From: Desulfobacteraceae bacterium
Lineage (GTDB): Bacteria; Desulfobacterota; Desulfobacteria; Desulfobacterales; UBA5852
NCBI GenBank assembly: GCA_014237395.1
Contig: JABZFP010000043.1
Span: 124,001-188,000 of the forward strand
DNA: 64,000 bases
Direction of reading: 5' to 3'
Made by a program: the position numbers and the translations under genes. Below the pieces are notes generated by a model. It had not been told where the DNA came from and searched no databases. It was given only the letters and a program-made list of their open reading frames with translations. Below are positions 7,673-16,684 of this stretch, piece by piece; within the stretch, counting starts at the first letter, position 1, and every line of letters begins with the position of its first letter.

Positions 7673-9727
7673 TTAGGGGCTGGCTTCCCGGGCCTTGGCG
7701 ATACGCACGGCGCTGACCTTGAACTCGGGGATCTTGGCCAGGGGGTCATAGGCCTCGGCGTTGGTGAGAACGTTCGCCGGGTTCTCACCGAAATGGATGG
7801 GCATGAACAGGCAGCCCGGCTGGACGTTGGCGTTCACACGGGCCGGGGCTTCCATCTCGCCGCGGCGGGAGGCCAGCACCAGCAGGTCGCCGTCGGCGAT
7901 GTCCAGCTTGCTGGCATCGGCGGGGTGAATGCTGACATAGCCCCGGCGCTGCTCGGCATCCAGGTGGGGCGAGATGCGCGTCATCGTACCGGTATGGTAG
8001 TGGGCGAACATGCGGCCGGTGGTCAGGAAGTAGGGGTATTCCTGGTCGGGCATCTCCGCCGGATCCTGGTAGGCGATGGCGTGGAATTTGCCGAGGCCGC
8101 GGGCGCAGCTCTGGGTGTGCAGGATGGGCGTGCCCGGGTGATCACGGTCCGGACAGGGCCACTGCAGGCCGTCGAGCCCCAGGCGTTCGTAGGACATGCC
8201 GGCATAGCTCTTGGGCGTCAGGGACGCCATTTCATCGAAGATCTCGCTGGGGCCCGCATAGTCCATGGGGTAGCCCATGGCCGAGGACAGGCGGCTGATG
8301 ATCTCCCAGTCGGCCAGGGCCTGGCCCACCGGTTCCACCGCTTTGTGGATGCGGGCGCAGCGGCGTTCGGAGCTGGTAAAGGTGCCGTCTTTCTCGGCCA
8401 CCGCGGCCGCCGGCAGAATCACGTCGGCGATCTGGGCGGTTTCGGAGAGAAACAGATCCTGAACGATCAGCAGGTCGAGCTTCTTCAGGGCATGGTGCAA
8501 ATGATTCCAGTCCGGATCGCTGAGTTTGGGATTTTCCCCGATGACGTAGAGGGCCCGAATGTGTCTTCCCAGCATGGCGCCCACCATGTCGGTGATGGTC
8601 AGGCCGGGCTTGTCCGACAAAGGCCGGCCCCAGGCCTGGGAGAACTTTGCCACGTTTTCCGGCACGGTCACGGGCTGGTAGCCGGTGAAGACATTGGGCA
8701 GGCCGCCCATGTCGCAGGCGCCCTGGACATTGTTCTGCCCCCGCAAAGGATTGACGCCCCCGCCGGCCGCCCCCACGTAGCCGCAGAGCAGGGCCAGGTT
8801 GCAGCAGGATTTGACATTGTCCACCCCGGTGGTGTGCTGGGTGATGCCCATGGCGTAGAGCAGGGCGCTCGGGCCGTGATTGGCATAGAGATCGGCCATT
8901 GCCTCGATGTCGCGTACTGACACGCCGGTGATGGCCTGCACCCGTTCGGGCGGGTAGTCGGCCACCGCGGCTTCCAGCTCCGCGAAGCCCTCGGTGCGGC
9001 TGTCGATGTAGTCCCGGGCTTCCCAGCCGTTGCGCAGGATGCAGTGCATCATGCCGTTCAGCAGGGCCACATCGCTGCCCAGCCGGTGGTTGACGGCCAG
9101 GTCGGCAAAATTGCTGAGCTGGATGCCCCGGGGATCGGCCACGATCAGCTTGGCGCCCCGTTCCTTGGCCCGGTAGATGCGCCGGGCGATCAGGGGGTGG
9201 CAGGCGGTGGTGTTGGAGCCGATCACGAAGAAGCAGCCCGCGGTTTCCAGATCGTCGTAGGAATTGGTCATTGCCCCACTGCCGAAGGCGGCGGCCAGAC
9301 CGGCCACCGTGGAGGCATGTCAGAGGCGGGCGCAATGGTCCACGTTGTTGGTGCCGATGGCGGCGCGGGCGAACTTCTGGGCCAGGTAGTTTTCCTCGTT
9401 GGTGATTTTGGCGGACACCAGCACACCGACGCTGTCCGGCCCGTGCTCGGCCACGATCGTTTTGAGGCGGTCGGCGGCAAAGCCGATGGCATCATCCCAG
9501 CCGACCTTGGTCATACGGCCGAAGGTGTTCAGCAGCGGGTGCTTGAGGCGCAGCTCGCTGGTGATGTGCTCATGCAGGTTCCAGCCCTTGATGCAGAGCT
9601 TGCCCTGGTTAACCGGATGGGTTTTCATGGGCAGGGTGCCGACGAGCTGACCATCCATTACCTGGAAGAGAAGGCCGCAGCCCGTGCCGCAGTAGGAACA
9701 GATCGAAGGAACAAATTTTAGCGTCAT
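7673..9727 (-). CDS. fdhA: Formate dehydrogenase, catalytic molybdo/tungstopterin subunit, selenoprotein
   Basis: 684 residues when the in-frame UGA at 9322-9320 is read as selenocysteine (U136, in HCARL-U-HAS). This is the exact position of the catalytic Sec/Cys of formate dehydrogenases, next to the invariant His. The N-terminal [4Fe-4S] site is C10, C13, C17 and C45. Downstream come the conserved pterin-binding segments (GSNTTACHP, YAMGITQHTTGVDNV, GGGVNPLRGQNNVQG) and the C-terminal molybdopterin dinucleotide domain (FLTTGRMFAHYHTGTMTR). There is no Tat signal, so it is cytoplasmic. It oxidises formate or reduces CO2. The ATG lies seven bases after GGAG, inside the end of the preceding Fe-S gene. 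Read as two ORFs it would look broken, but reading frame and homology continue through the UGA. Confidence 0.96.
9290..9322 (-). promoter_or_regulatory. SECIS element of fdhA
   Basis: Eleven bases after the UGA, GGTGGCC and GGCCGCC form a 7-bp stem with one G-U pair, closed by the loop GGTCT. The same apical GGUCU and the same distance from the UGA are found in the E. coli fdhF SECIS hairpin that binds SelB. This is strong support for selenocysteine insertion. Confidence 0.85.
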
Positions 9728-9731
9728 GCCG

Positions 9732-10547
9732 TTACTCCTGTGGAACCGCCAGCAGCGGTGCCGGTTTGAGCGTCGGTTTGTCGCCCAGGATGCTGAAGGG
9801 CGACAAGGCGTCGCTGGCGCCGGTGTCGTAGTCGAAGAGATCTTTCACGATGGTGTTGACCTTGCCATAGAGCAGCCGCAGGGGAATTTCGGCCGGGCAG
9901 GCATCTTCGCACAGGCCGCAGTCGATGCAGCGTCCGGCCATGTGCACGGCCCGGACCAGGTGAAAGATGGGGATGTCCGGGGGCAGATGGCCGGTGCCGA
10001 TGAGGTCCGGGTGCTCCAGGCTGCAGTCCTTGCAGAAGCACACCGGGCAGATGTTGCGGCAGCCGTAGCACTTGATGCACTTCTGGAACTCGTACATCCA
10101 GCGCGTGAAGCGTTCGGACCCCTCCTGGGCGTCGATGGCCTCGAGGCTCTGGCGCGGGTCCTGGCCGCGCTGGATTTTGACGTCGCCGGTGGCCGGGGCC
10201 TCCAGGTAGGTGCAGTCCGCGTGGGGCTTCAGGGCCGACGGGCAGCAGTTGACCGGCAGGGGTTCCACCTGCTCGGCCGGCAGCTGGTTCCAGACGGCCA
10301 GCACGTTCAAGGCTCGCTGGGTGCAGTCCCGGGCGAGCAGCCCGATTTTTTTCTCCGGATGCCGGGCCGCGATCTGGGTGGCGAATTTTTCCAGGGAATA
10401 GCGCGCCGGTCCGGTCACCAGGTCTTCGGTTTCGTCGATTCGCTCCCGGGTAAAGGCGTGGGGCAACGGGTGCCCGCAGTCCATTTTATAGGCCAGGAAG
10501 ACATCCACCTTGCCGTCTTCCAGCCAGGCTCTGACTTGTTTTTGCAT
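9732..10547 (-). CDS. FdhB-like multi-[4Fe-4S] protein linking FdhA to the Hdr module
   Basis: 271 residues; ATG at 10547 follows GGGAGG, and the mvhD stop lies in the same leader. The N-terminal 150 residues carry scattered cysteines (C24, C75, C101-102). The cluster region is C157xxC160xxC163xxxC167, followed by C170xC172xxC175, and a second ferredoxin motif C207xxC210xxC213xxxC217. Motif and context fit the formate dehydrogenase beta / F420-dehydrogenase-type subunits that carry electrons from FdhA to HdrA-MvhD. It has no signal peptide or membrane anchor. Exact partner assignment is inference. Confidence 0.8.
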   Translation of the reverse strand: MQKQVRAWLEDGKVDVFLAYKMDCGHPLPHAFTRERIDETEDLVTGPARYSLEKFATQIAARHPEKKIGLLARDCTQRALNVLAVWNQLPAEQVEPLPVNCCPSALKPHADCTYLEAPATGDVKIQRGQDPRQSLEAIDAQEGSERFTRWMYEFQKCIKCYGCRNICPVCFCKDCSLEHPDLIGTGHLPPDIPIFHLVRAVHMAGRCIDCGLCEDACPAEIPLRLLYGKVNTIVKDLFDYDTGASDALSPFSILGDKPTLKPAPLLAVPQE

Positions 10548-10557
10548 AAGACCTCCC

Positions 10558-11067
10558 TCAGGCCGACTTGGCAACCGCGGCGGCTTCGTCAGGGGCGGCC
10601 GACCGGGCGATGCCCGGGGGCGAGACCATGACATTGGCCGCCTGCCAGTGACGGGCGGGCTGAAGCGGGCTGGGCCCCAGCCGGCGGATGGTTTCGGTAA
10701 AATCGGTGACCACGCGCACGAACTTCTGGGCTTCGGCCGACGATATCCATTCCAGATGCAGCCGTCCTTCCAGTCCCATGAACGTGAGCAGTTGTTGCAT
10801 GAAGGCGATCCGTTTGAGCGTCATGTGATTACCATACAGGTAATGGCAGTCGCCGATATGTCAGCCGCCCACCAGCACCCCGTCGGCACCCTGCTGGAAC
10901 GCCTTGAGGATATGGTGGGGGGAGACCGTGCCCGAGCACATGATCCGGATGGGCCGGATGTTGGGCGGATAGCTCAGGCGGCTGACGCCGGCCAGGTCCG
11001 CCGCGCCGTAGGTGCACCAGTTGCAGAAAAAGGCGATGATTTTCGGTTCAAAACGATCTGGTTCCAA
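10558..11067 (-). CDS. mvhD: MvhD-type [2Fe-2S] electron-transfer protein, selenoprotein
   Basis: 169 residues through an in-frame UGA at 10863-10861 (U69, in VGG-U-HIGDCHY). In MvhD/FrhD-family delta subunits this residue is a cluster-ligating Cys or Sec. The upstream half has the family signature FFCNWCTYGAADLAG and IMCSGTVSPHHILKAFQQGADGVLVGG; the region after the UGA gives LYGNHMTLKRI and a helical tail. The start is TTG at 11067, six bases after GGAG; no in-frame ATG fits. MvhD bridges a dehydrogenase or hydrogenase to HdrA. Here it lies between HdrA and formate dehydrogenase subunits, with no hydrogenase gene nearby. Confidence 0.93.
10828..10863 (-). promoter_or_regulatory. Putative SECIS element of mvhD
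   Basis: Sixteen bases after the UGA, ATTACC and GGTAAT form a perfect 6-bp stem with the loop TGTAT. Distance and small loop suit a bacterial SECIS, although the loop differs from the GGUCU of fdhA. Confidence 0.6.
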
Positions 11068-11131
11068 TGGTCACTCCTGCAGGGCCGGCGCCGGCATCCG
11101 GTTGGAACGGGAACGGCGCGGCCCGTTGGCT

Positions 11132-14100
11132 TCAGGCAGCCAGCGCGCTCTTGATCTGCGCGTAAAGCTGCTGGTTGTTGAATCCCATCAGGGTCGGGGC
11201 CTCGGACGGGCAGGCTGCCGCGCAGGCGCCGCAGCCTTTGCACAGGGCCGGGTTGACTTCGGCAATACCGGTTCCCTCGGAAAGGTGAATCGCGTTGTAA
11301 GGGCAGACCTGGACGCAGCCCCCGCAGCCCACGCATCGCTCGGCTTCGATGACCGAGACCACGCCGCCCACCTGGATGGTGTCCATGGCCAGAAAGGTGA
11401 CCGCCCGGGCCGCGGCGGCCTTGGCTTGGGCAATGCTTTCGTCGACGGGTTTGGGGTAGTGGGCCAGGCCGCACAGGAAGACGCCGTCCGTGGCGAAATC
11501 CACCGGGCGCAGTTTCTGGTGGGCTTCCAGAAGCCAGCCGTCATGGTCGACGGGAACCTTGAAGAACTGTGCCAGGGCCGTGTCCCCGCGGGGAACGATG
11601 GCCGCGGCCAGGCAAAGCAGGTCGGCGTTGACGGCCAGCAGGCGATCCAGCACGTGATCGCGGAAGGTGACCGTGACCTGATCGCCGTTGGCCTGGACCT
11701 CCGGCGGCGCCTTAGGGGTGTAGCGGATAAAGCGCACGCCGCTGGCGCGGGCTTCCTGGTAAAGCTGTTCCCGCAGTCCGTAGGTGCGGATATCCCGGTA
11801 GAGAACGTAGACATTCATTTCCGGGTGCCGGGTCTTGAGGGTGACGGCGTTGCGCAGGGAATGGCTGCAGCACACCTTGGAGCAGTAGGGCCGTTCGTCG
11901 TTGCGCGAGCCGGCACACTGGATGAAGACTGCATTGCGGATGCCGTCCAGTTCCGGCGTTTCGGCCTCCAGGCGTTCGTCCAGCTCCAGCTGGGTGCTGA
12001 CTGCCGGGTGTTCGCCGTAGAGGTAGGCCCGGGGTTTGGATTCTTCGGCCCCGGTGGCCAGGATGGCCACGCCATGGTCGATGGTTTCGCTTTGACCGCC
12101 GGCCGTCTGGAGGGTGGTCTGGAAGTTGCCCACAAATCCGTCCACTTCGGAAACCGCGGCCCCGGTGTGCACGGTGATCTTGTCATCGGCTTCCACCGCC
12201 TGGATCAGGTCGGCCAGATGGTCGGTCACCGACTCGCCCCGCCAGGTGGCCCGCAGCCGGCGGGCGTTGCCGCCCAGGAGCGCGTCGCGTTCCACCAGGT
12301 GGACCGGGTAGCCCTGGCGGGCCAGCCCCCGGGCTGCGGTCAGCCCGGCGATGCCGCCGCCCACCACCAGCGCGCTGCGGTTCATGGGCAGTTCGGTGCG
12401 CTGCAGCGGACGCAGCAGGGCCGCCTTGGCCACGGCCATGTGGACCAGGTCTCTGGCCTTTTCCGTGGCTGCATCAGGATCATCCCCGTGCACCCAGGCA
12501 TCGTGGTTGCGGATGTTGGCCATTTCGAACAGGTAGCGGTTCAGGCCGGCGTTCATCAGGGTGGCCTGGAAGAGCTCCTCGTGGGTACGGGGGGTGCAGG
12601 CCGCCACCACCACCCGGTTCAGGCGTTCGGACCGGATGATCTCGGCCATCTTGTCCTGGGTGTCCTGGGAGCAGGTGAAGAGGTTTTCTTCCACGTAGAC
12701 CACGTGGGGCAGGGTACGGGCATATGCCGCCACCTCGGGCACGCGCACCACGCCGCCGATGTTGATGCCGCAGTTGCAGACGAACACCCCGATGCGGGGA
12801 AGCTCGCCGCGGACGTCGGTTTCCGCCGGCAGGGCCACGGTCTGGGTCAGATCGTGGCGGGCCGCTGCCAGGGGTTCGGTGGCGGCGGCGGCCGCCGCGC
12901 TGGCCTCCATGACGGATTGGGGAATGTCCTTCGGGCCGGTAAAGGCGCCGCAGGCAAAGATGCCCGGCCGGGAGGTGGCCACTGGGGTGAAACTGCCGGT
13001 GGTCACAAAGCGCTGGGGAGAGAGGTCCACGTCCAGTTTGCCGGCCAGCGCCGCCACTTCGGGCGCGATTTCCAGCCCGGTGGAGAGCACCACCAGGTCG
13101 AAAGCCTCGTTGACGATGGTGCCGTCTGATTGTGCATAGCGCACGCTCAGCCCGTCCTTCGGCGCTGGCTCCAAGGAATGGACCCGGGCGGCCTCGAAGC
13201 GGATGCCCGACCGGGCGGCATTTTCGCTGTAGCGGTCGAAGTCTTTGCCCTGGGTGCGCATGTCCATATAGAAGATGGCGCAGTCCAGTTCGTCTTCGCT
13301 GTGTTCGCGGGCCATGACCGCCTGCTTGACGGCATACATGCAGCAGACCGACGAGCAGTAGCTGTTGCCGGTGCGGTTCTGGTCCCGGGAGCCGATGCAC
13401 TGGAGCCAGGCGATCTTGCGGGGAGCGGTGCCCTTTTTGGCGGCCGAGGGCTTGACCAGGTGCCCGCCGAAAGGCCCGGTGGCGGAGAGAATGCGCTCGA
13501 ATTCCAGCGAGGTCACCACATTGGGGAACTGGTCGTAGCCGTAGATGTCCATTCCCGTGGGATCGAAGCTGCGGAAACCAGGTGCCAGGATCACGGAGCC
13601 GACGTTCAGGGTGCGGCGCTCCTCCGTATCCTCAAAATTGATGGCGCCGGTGGGGCAGACCTTGGCGCAGGCCCCGCAGCGTCCCTTGGTCAACTGGAGG
13701 CACTGCTGGGGATCGATGGCGTATTTCAGGGGCACGGCCTGGGCATAGGGCACGTAGATGGCCTTGCGTTTGCCCAGCCCGGCATTGTAGCCGTCATCGA
13801 CTTTCTTGGGGCATTTGGCGGCGCACTGCCCGCAGGCAATGCACTTGTCCATATCGACATAGCGGGGATGCAACAGGACTTGCGCCTGGAAGTCGCCCTG
13901 CTGGCCTTCAATGGCTTCCACCTCCGCCAGGGTGAGTAACTCGATGTTGCTGTGCCGGCCGACCTCGACCAGTTTGGGGGCCAGGATTCACATCGAGCAG
14001 TCGTTGGTCGGGAACGTCTTGTCCAGTTGGGCCATGACGCCGCCGATGGACGGCGAGCGTTCGACCAGGTAGACGTAAAAACCGGCATCGGCCATATCCA

Positions 14101-14185
14101 AGGCCGCCTGCATGCCGGCGATACCGCCGCCTACTACGAGTACTGCGCCCACCGGTCGGGCGCCGGGTGTTGTTTTACACGTCAT
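11132..14185 (-). CDS. hdrA: HdrA-type flavoprotein, duplicated module, selenoprotein
   Basis: 1017 residues through an in-frame UGA at 13990-13988 (U66, in TNDCSM-U-ILAPKLVE, where most HdrA proteins have Cys). ATG at 14185 follows GGAG by six bases. First module: FAD site VVGGGIAG (about 18-24), two [4Fe-4S] motifs (about 114-185) and FAD/NAD strands. At about residue 462 a second, complete HdrA N-terminus begins (RIGVFVCNCGINIGG), with its own VVGGGIAGL near 605 and C-terminal ferredoxin motifs (C951 to about C992). HdrA is the flavin-bifurcating subunit of heterodisulfide reductase-type complexes. No hdrB or hdrC lies in the cluster, so the final acceptor is open. Confidence 0.93.
13955..13990 (-). 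promoter_or_regulatory. Putative SECIS element of hdrA
   Basis: Fifteen bases after the UGA, an 18-base segment folds as CTGGTCG-AGGT-CGGCCGG, a 7-bp stem with two G-U pairs. The loop region AGGTC resembles the AGGUC of the E. coli fdhF SECIS. Confidence 0.6.
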
Positions 14186-14267
14186 TGTCCACTCCGCATC
14201 TTTCGTGATCAGAATCAATGGCCGGCCGCCGGTCGGCCCGTTGAATGTCGCTTGCCTGGCAATGGTG

Positions 14268-14954
14268 TTACCAGGCTTCGCGTTCCAGTCGTTTGTAGAT
14301 AAACATAAGCTGCTTCTGGGTCAGCTCGCCGATGTTGGCGTTGATCCATCTCAGGTCGCCGGAAGCTATCGCGGCCTTGGCGGCCGATGAAAGCTGATAG
14401 TCGCCCAGGACGTTGCCGCCCTGTTCCATGAGGGCGGTCCAGAATTCTGGATCTTCACTGGTGCGATTGAGCACCCGCATGACCTCCCGCTTTTCGATCA
14501 GGGCCTGAGCCTGCTGCTCCGCTGGGGTGGCTGCCCGCTTGGCCGGTACGACCCGGTTGCCCAGAACCTTGTCCACGGCTTCGCGAATCTGGTCCTCGGT
14601 GAACGGCTTGGCCAGATAGTCGTTGGCGCCGATGCGCATGGCGTCCACCGCCGTGTCCACTGTGGAATAGCCCGTGATGACGATAATGCCGGTATCCGAG
14701 CCGTCCGCCCTGATCTGCTTGATTACGTCCATACCGTTGATGTCCGGCAGCCGCAGGTCGGCGACCAGCAGATCGTAGGGTTTGTGGTGCAATTGCTCCA
14801 GGGCGCGGGTGCCGGTATTGGCGATTTCCACCTGATGCCCTTCTTCCGATAGAATCATCTGCAGCCCTTCGGCGACGACGATTTCGTCTTCCATCAACAG
14901 AATCTGAGCAGCGTGATCCTTTGAACGGTCAATAGCTTTCACTTGTGCAGACAT
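14268..14954 (-). CDS. Response regulator with unusual C-terminal domain
   Basis: 228 residues; ATG at 14954 has GGGAGG upstream, and in-frame starts further up lack one. Receiver domain residues 17-135: acidic pair ED (22-23), phosphoacceptor D66 (VADLRLPD), conserved T in VITGYS and K in AKPF. The C-terminal 75 residues (FWTALMEQGGNVLGDYQLSSAAKAAIASGDLRWINANIGELTQ...) are not a recognisable DNA-binding or enzymatic domain. It is the first gene behind the -24/-12 promoter and lies 82 bases before hdrA, so it is probably co-transcribed with it. It may act as a protein-level switch for the Fdh-Hdr complex; that is inference. Confidence 0.88.
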   Translation of the reverse strand: MSAQVKAIDRSKDHAAQILLMEDEIVVAEGLQMILSEEGHQVEIANTGTRALEQLHHKPYDLLVADLRLPDINGMDVIKQIRADGSDTGIIVITGYSTVDTAVDAMRIGANDYLAKPFTEDQIREAVDKVLGNRVVPAKRAATPAEQQAQALIEKREVMRVLNRTSEDPEFWTALMEQGGNVLGDYQLSSAAKAAIASGDLRWINANIGELTQKQLMFIYKRLEREAW

Positions 14955-15044
14955 GAGACCCTCCCAATGGTTCGGTTGCGCGGTTGTGGCGGCATCATCC
15001 CGATGCGCGCTCGGTTTCGCGTTGTTGTGATCGATGACGACCAC

Positions 15045-15060
15045 AGCAAGGGCCGTACCA
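15045..15060 (-). promoter_or_regulatory. Sigma-54 (-24/-12) promoter for the Fdh-Hdr operon
   Basis: The minus strand reads TGGTACGGCCCTTGCT: GG and GC are ten bases apart, matching TGGCACG-N4-TTGCW with one change (C to T). It ends about 90 bases before the response-regulator start. A sigma-54 activator gene lies directly upstream. Confidence 0.75.
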
Positions 15061-15170
15061 AAGGTGCCTCAACCACCCCAGATAAGGGCTAAATTAAATT
15101 AACATATTGAAAAAAATATATAAATTATCATTCCTTCGAAAAGGAAACACACGCTACCGGTCCGTTGAAT

Positions 15171-15188
15171 CGTATAAGCGGTTATACG
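15171..15188. promoter_or_regulatory. Inverted repeat, candidate activator site
   Basis: CGTATAA-GCGG-TTATACG, a perfect 7-bp dyad, lies about 110 bp upstream of the -24 element, at the usual distance of NtrC-type enhancer sites. A second, looser dyad TGTAT-N8-ATACA (15241-15258) lies 60 bp further up. Confidence 0.5.
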
Positions 15189-15283
15189 CTCCACCGGGCG
15201 GATGCCCGTCAAATGGCATAAAAATCCAAAAAAATCAGACTGTATGGACCAATATACACTACCGGTGATGGGCGCGGCCGGTC

Positions 15284-16684
15284 TCATAAGGCCTCCCGGG
15301 TGATGCCGTGTTTTTTCATCAGGGCATGAAAATTGGGCCGCTGCATACCCACCTCGGCGGCGGCCTGGCTGATATTGCCGTTGGCTTCCCGCAGGGCTTT
15401 GATCAGAAAAGCCTTTTCAATCTGCCCGAAACTTTCGGTCATCATCTGCTGTTTCACGGCCTTGAGCTCAGCAAGGGTCTCGGGGACCGCCTCATGCTCT
15501 CCGGAACGGCGCACCTGGAGGTTGTCGAGCAGATAGACGATGTCCAGGAAACGCCGGTCCGACATGATGACCAGCCGCTCGATGACATTTTTCAATTGGC
15601 GCACATTGCCGGGCCATTCCTGACGGACCAGCAGTTCCATGGCCTCGTCGGTAAATCCGTCGATGCGTTTGCTCGCCTTTTTGTTGAAGAGCCTTAGAAA
15701 ATGGTCGGCCAGGCGCGGAATATCATCCCGGCGCTCCCGCAGGGGCGGCAGAAAGATCGGAAAGACGTTGATCCGATAGTAAAGATCTTCGCGAAAACGG
15801 CTGTCGTCCACCATAGCCCGCAGGTCCTGATTGGTGGCGGCGATAATGCGTGCCCGGGTTTGCTGCACCCGGTTGGCCCCGACCCGCTTGAATTCCCCGC
15901 TTTCCATGACCCGCAGCAGTTTGCCTTGGGTTTCCAGGCTCAGGCTGGCCACTTCGTCCATGAACAGGGTACCCTCGCTGGCTGCTTCGAAGATGCCGGG
16001 TTTGTCGGCCACCGCCCCGGAGAAGGCCCCGCGCACATGACCGAACAACTCGCTTTCCAGAACCCCCGGGGCCAGGGTGCTGCAGTCGATGGGCATGAAA
16101 TGGTGGGCGGCGCGCTGGCTGTGGGCATGGATGGCACGGGCAAACAGTTCTTTGCCTGTGCCGCTTTCACCGTCCAGCAGCACGGTGCTGTCAGTGGGCG
16201 CCACCTTTTTGATTTTTTCAAAAATCTTCAGAATACGGGGGTTTTCACCGATGATGTTTTCGAAGTGAAAACGCTCAAGGAGCTGTTGCCGCAGCGATTG
16301 GTTTTCCTGCACCAGACGGCGATTTTCCTGCACCCGGCTGACCGTTATGGAAAGTTCGTCGTCCCCGAAAGGCTTGGACAGGAAGTCGAAAGCCCCGGCT
16401 TTCATGGCCTGCACGGCGGTCTTGACGGTGGAATAACCGGTCATGACGATGACGTAGGCGTTCGGGTTGTGGGCCTGGCAGGCCTTGAGAATTTCCATGC
16501 CTTCGGCATCGGGCATTTTGAGATCCAGCAGCACCAGGTCGTAAGGGGTGGCGTAGAATGCTTCCAGGCCTTCGGTACCGGCCGTATAACTGTCGACGGT
16601 GTGGCCATGGTCCATGAGCACCAGCCGGCAACCGTCGCAGACCACCGGTTCGTCATCGATGATGAGGATGTGCAACGGTTCCAT
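15284..16684 (-). CDS. NtrC-family sigma-54-dependent response regulator
   Basis: 466 residues. Receiver with phosphoacceptor D54 (LLDLKMPD). The AAA+ domain has Walker A GESGTGKE and the Walker B-like LFMDEVA. The sigma-54 contact loop reads GAFSGA instead of the usual GAFTGA. A C-terminal Fis-type helix-turn-helix follows (NISQAAAEVGMQRPNFHALMKKHG). Its ATG overlaps the kinase stop by one base (TAATG), so the two are translated together. By position it activates the -24/-12 promoter of the formate dehydrogenase-Hdr operon just downstream. Confidence 0.95.
   Translation of the reverse strand: MEPLHILIIDDEPVVCDGCRLVLMDHGHTVDSYTAGTEGLEAFYATPYDLVLLDLKMPDAEGMEILKACQAHNPNAYVIVMTGYSTVKTAVQAMKAGAFDFLSKPFGDDELSITVSRVQENRRLVQENQSLRQQLLERFHFENIIGENPRILKIFEKIKKVAPTDSTVLLDGESGTGKELFARAIHAHSQRAAHHFMPIDCSTLAPGVLESELFGHVRGAFSGAVADKPGIFEAASEGTLFMDEVASLSLETQGKLLRVMESGEFKRVGANRVQQTRARIIAATNQDLRAMVDDSRFREDLYYRINVFPIFLPPLRERRDDIPRLADHFLRLFNKKASKRIDGFTDEAMELLVRQEWPGNVRQLKNVIERLVIMSDRRFLDIVYLLDNLQVRRSGEHEAVPETLAELKAVKQQMMTESFGQIEKAFLIKALREANGNISQAAAEVGMQRPNFHALMKKHGITREAL

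Noticed and set aside
7673..9727. fdhA read as two broken ORFs (stop at 9322-9320)
   Set aside because: The UGA sits at the catalytic Sec position and a canonical SECIS hairpin follows, so it is one selenoprotein gene, not a pseudogene. The same reasoning applies to mvhD and hdrA.
11012..13129. Long plus-strand open frame (about 705 codons) opposite hdrA
   Set aside because: It is the complement of a GC-rich gene with low-complexity Gly, Val, His and Ala text and no ribosome site. The same holds for the frame at 7565-8920 opposite fdhA and for 13130-13939.
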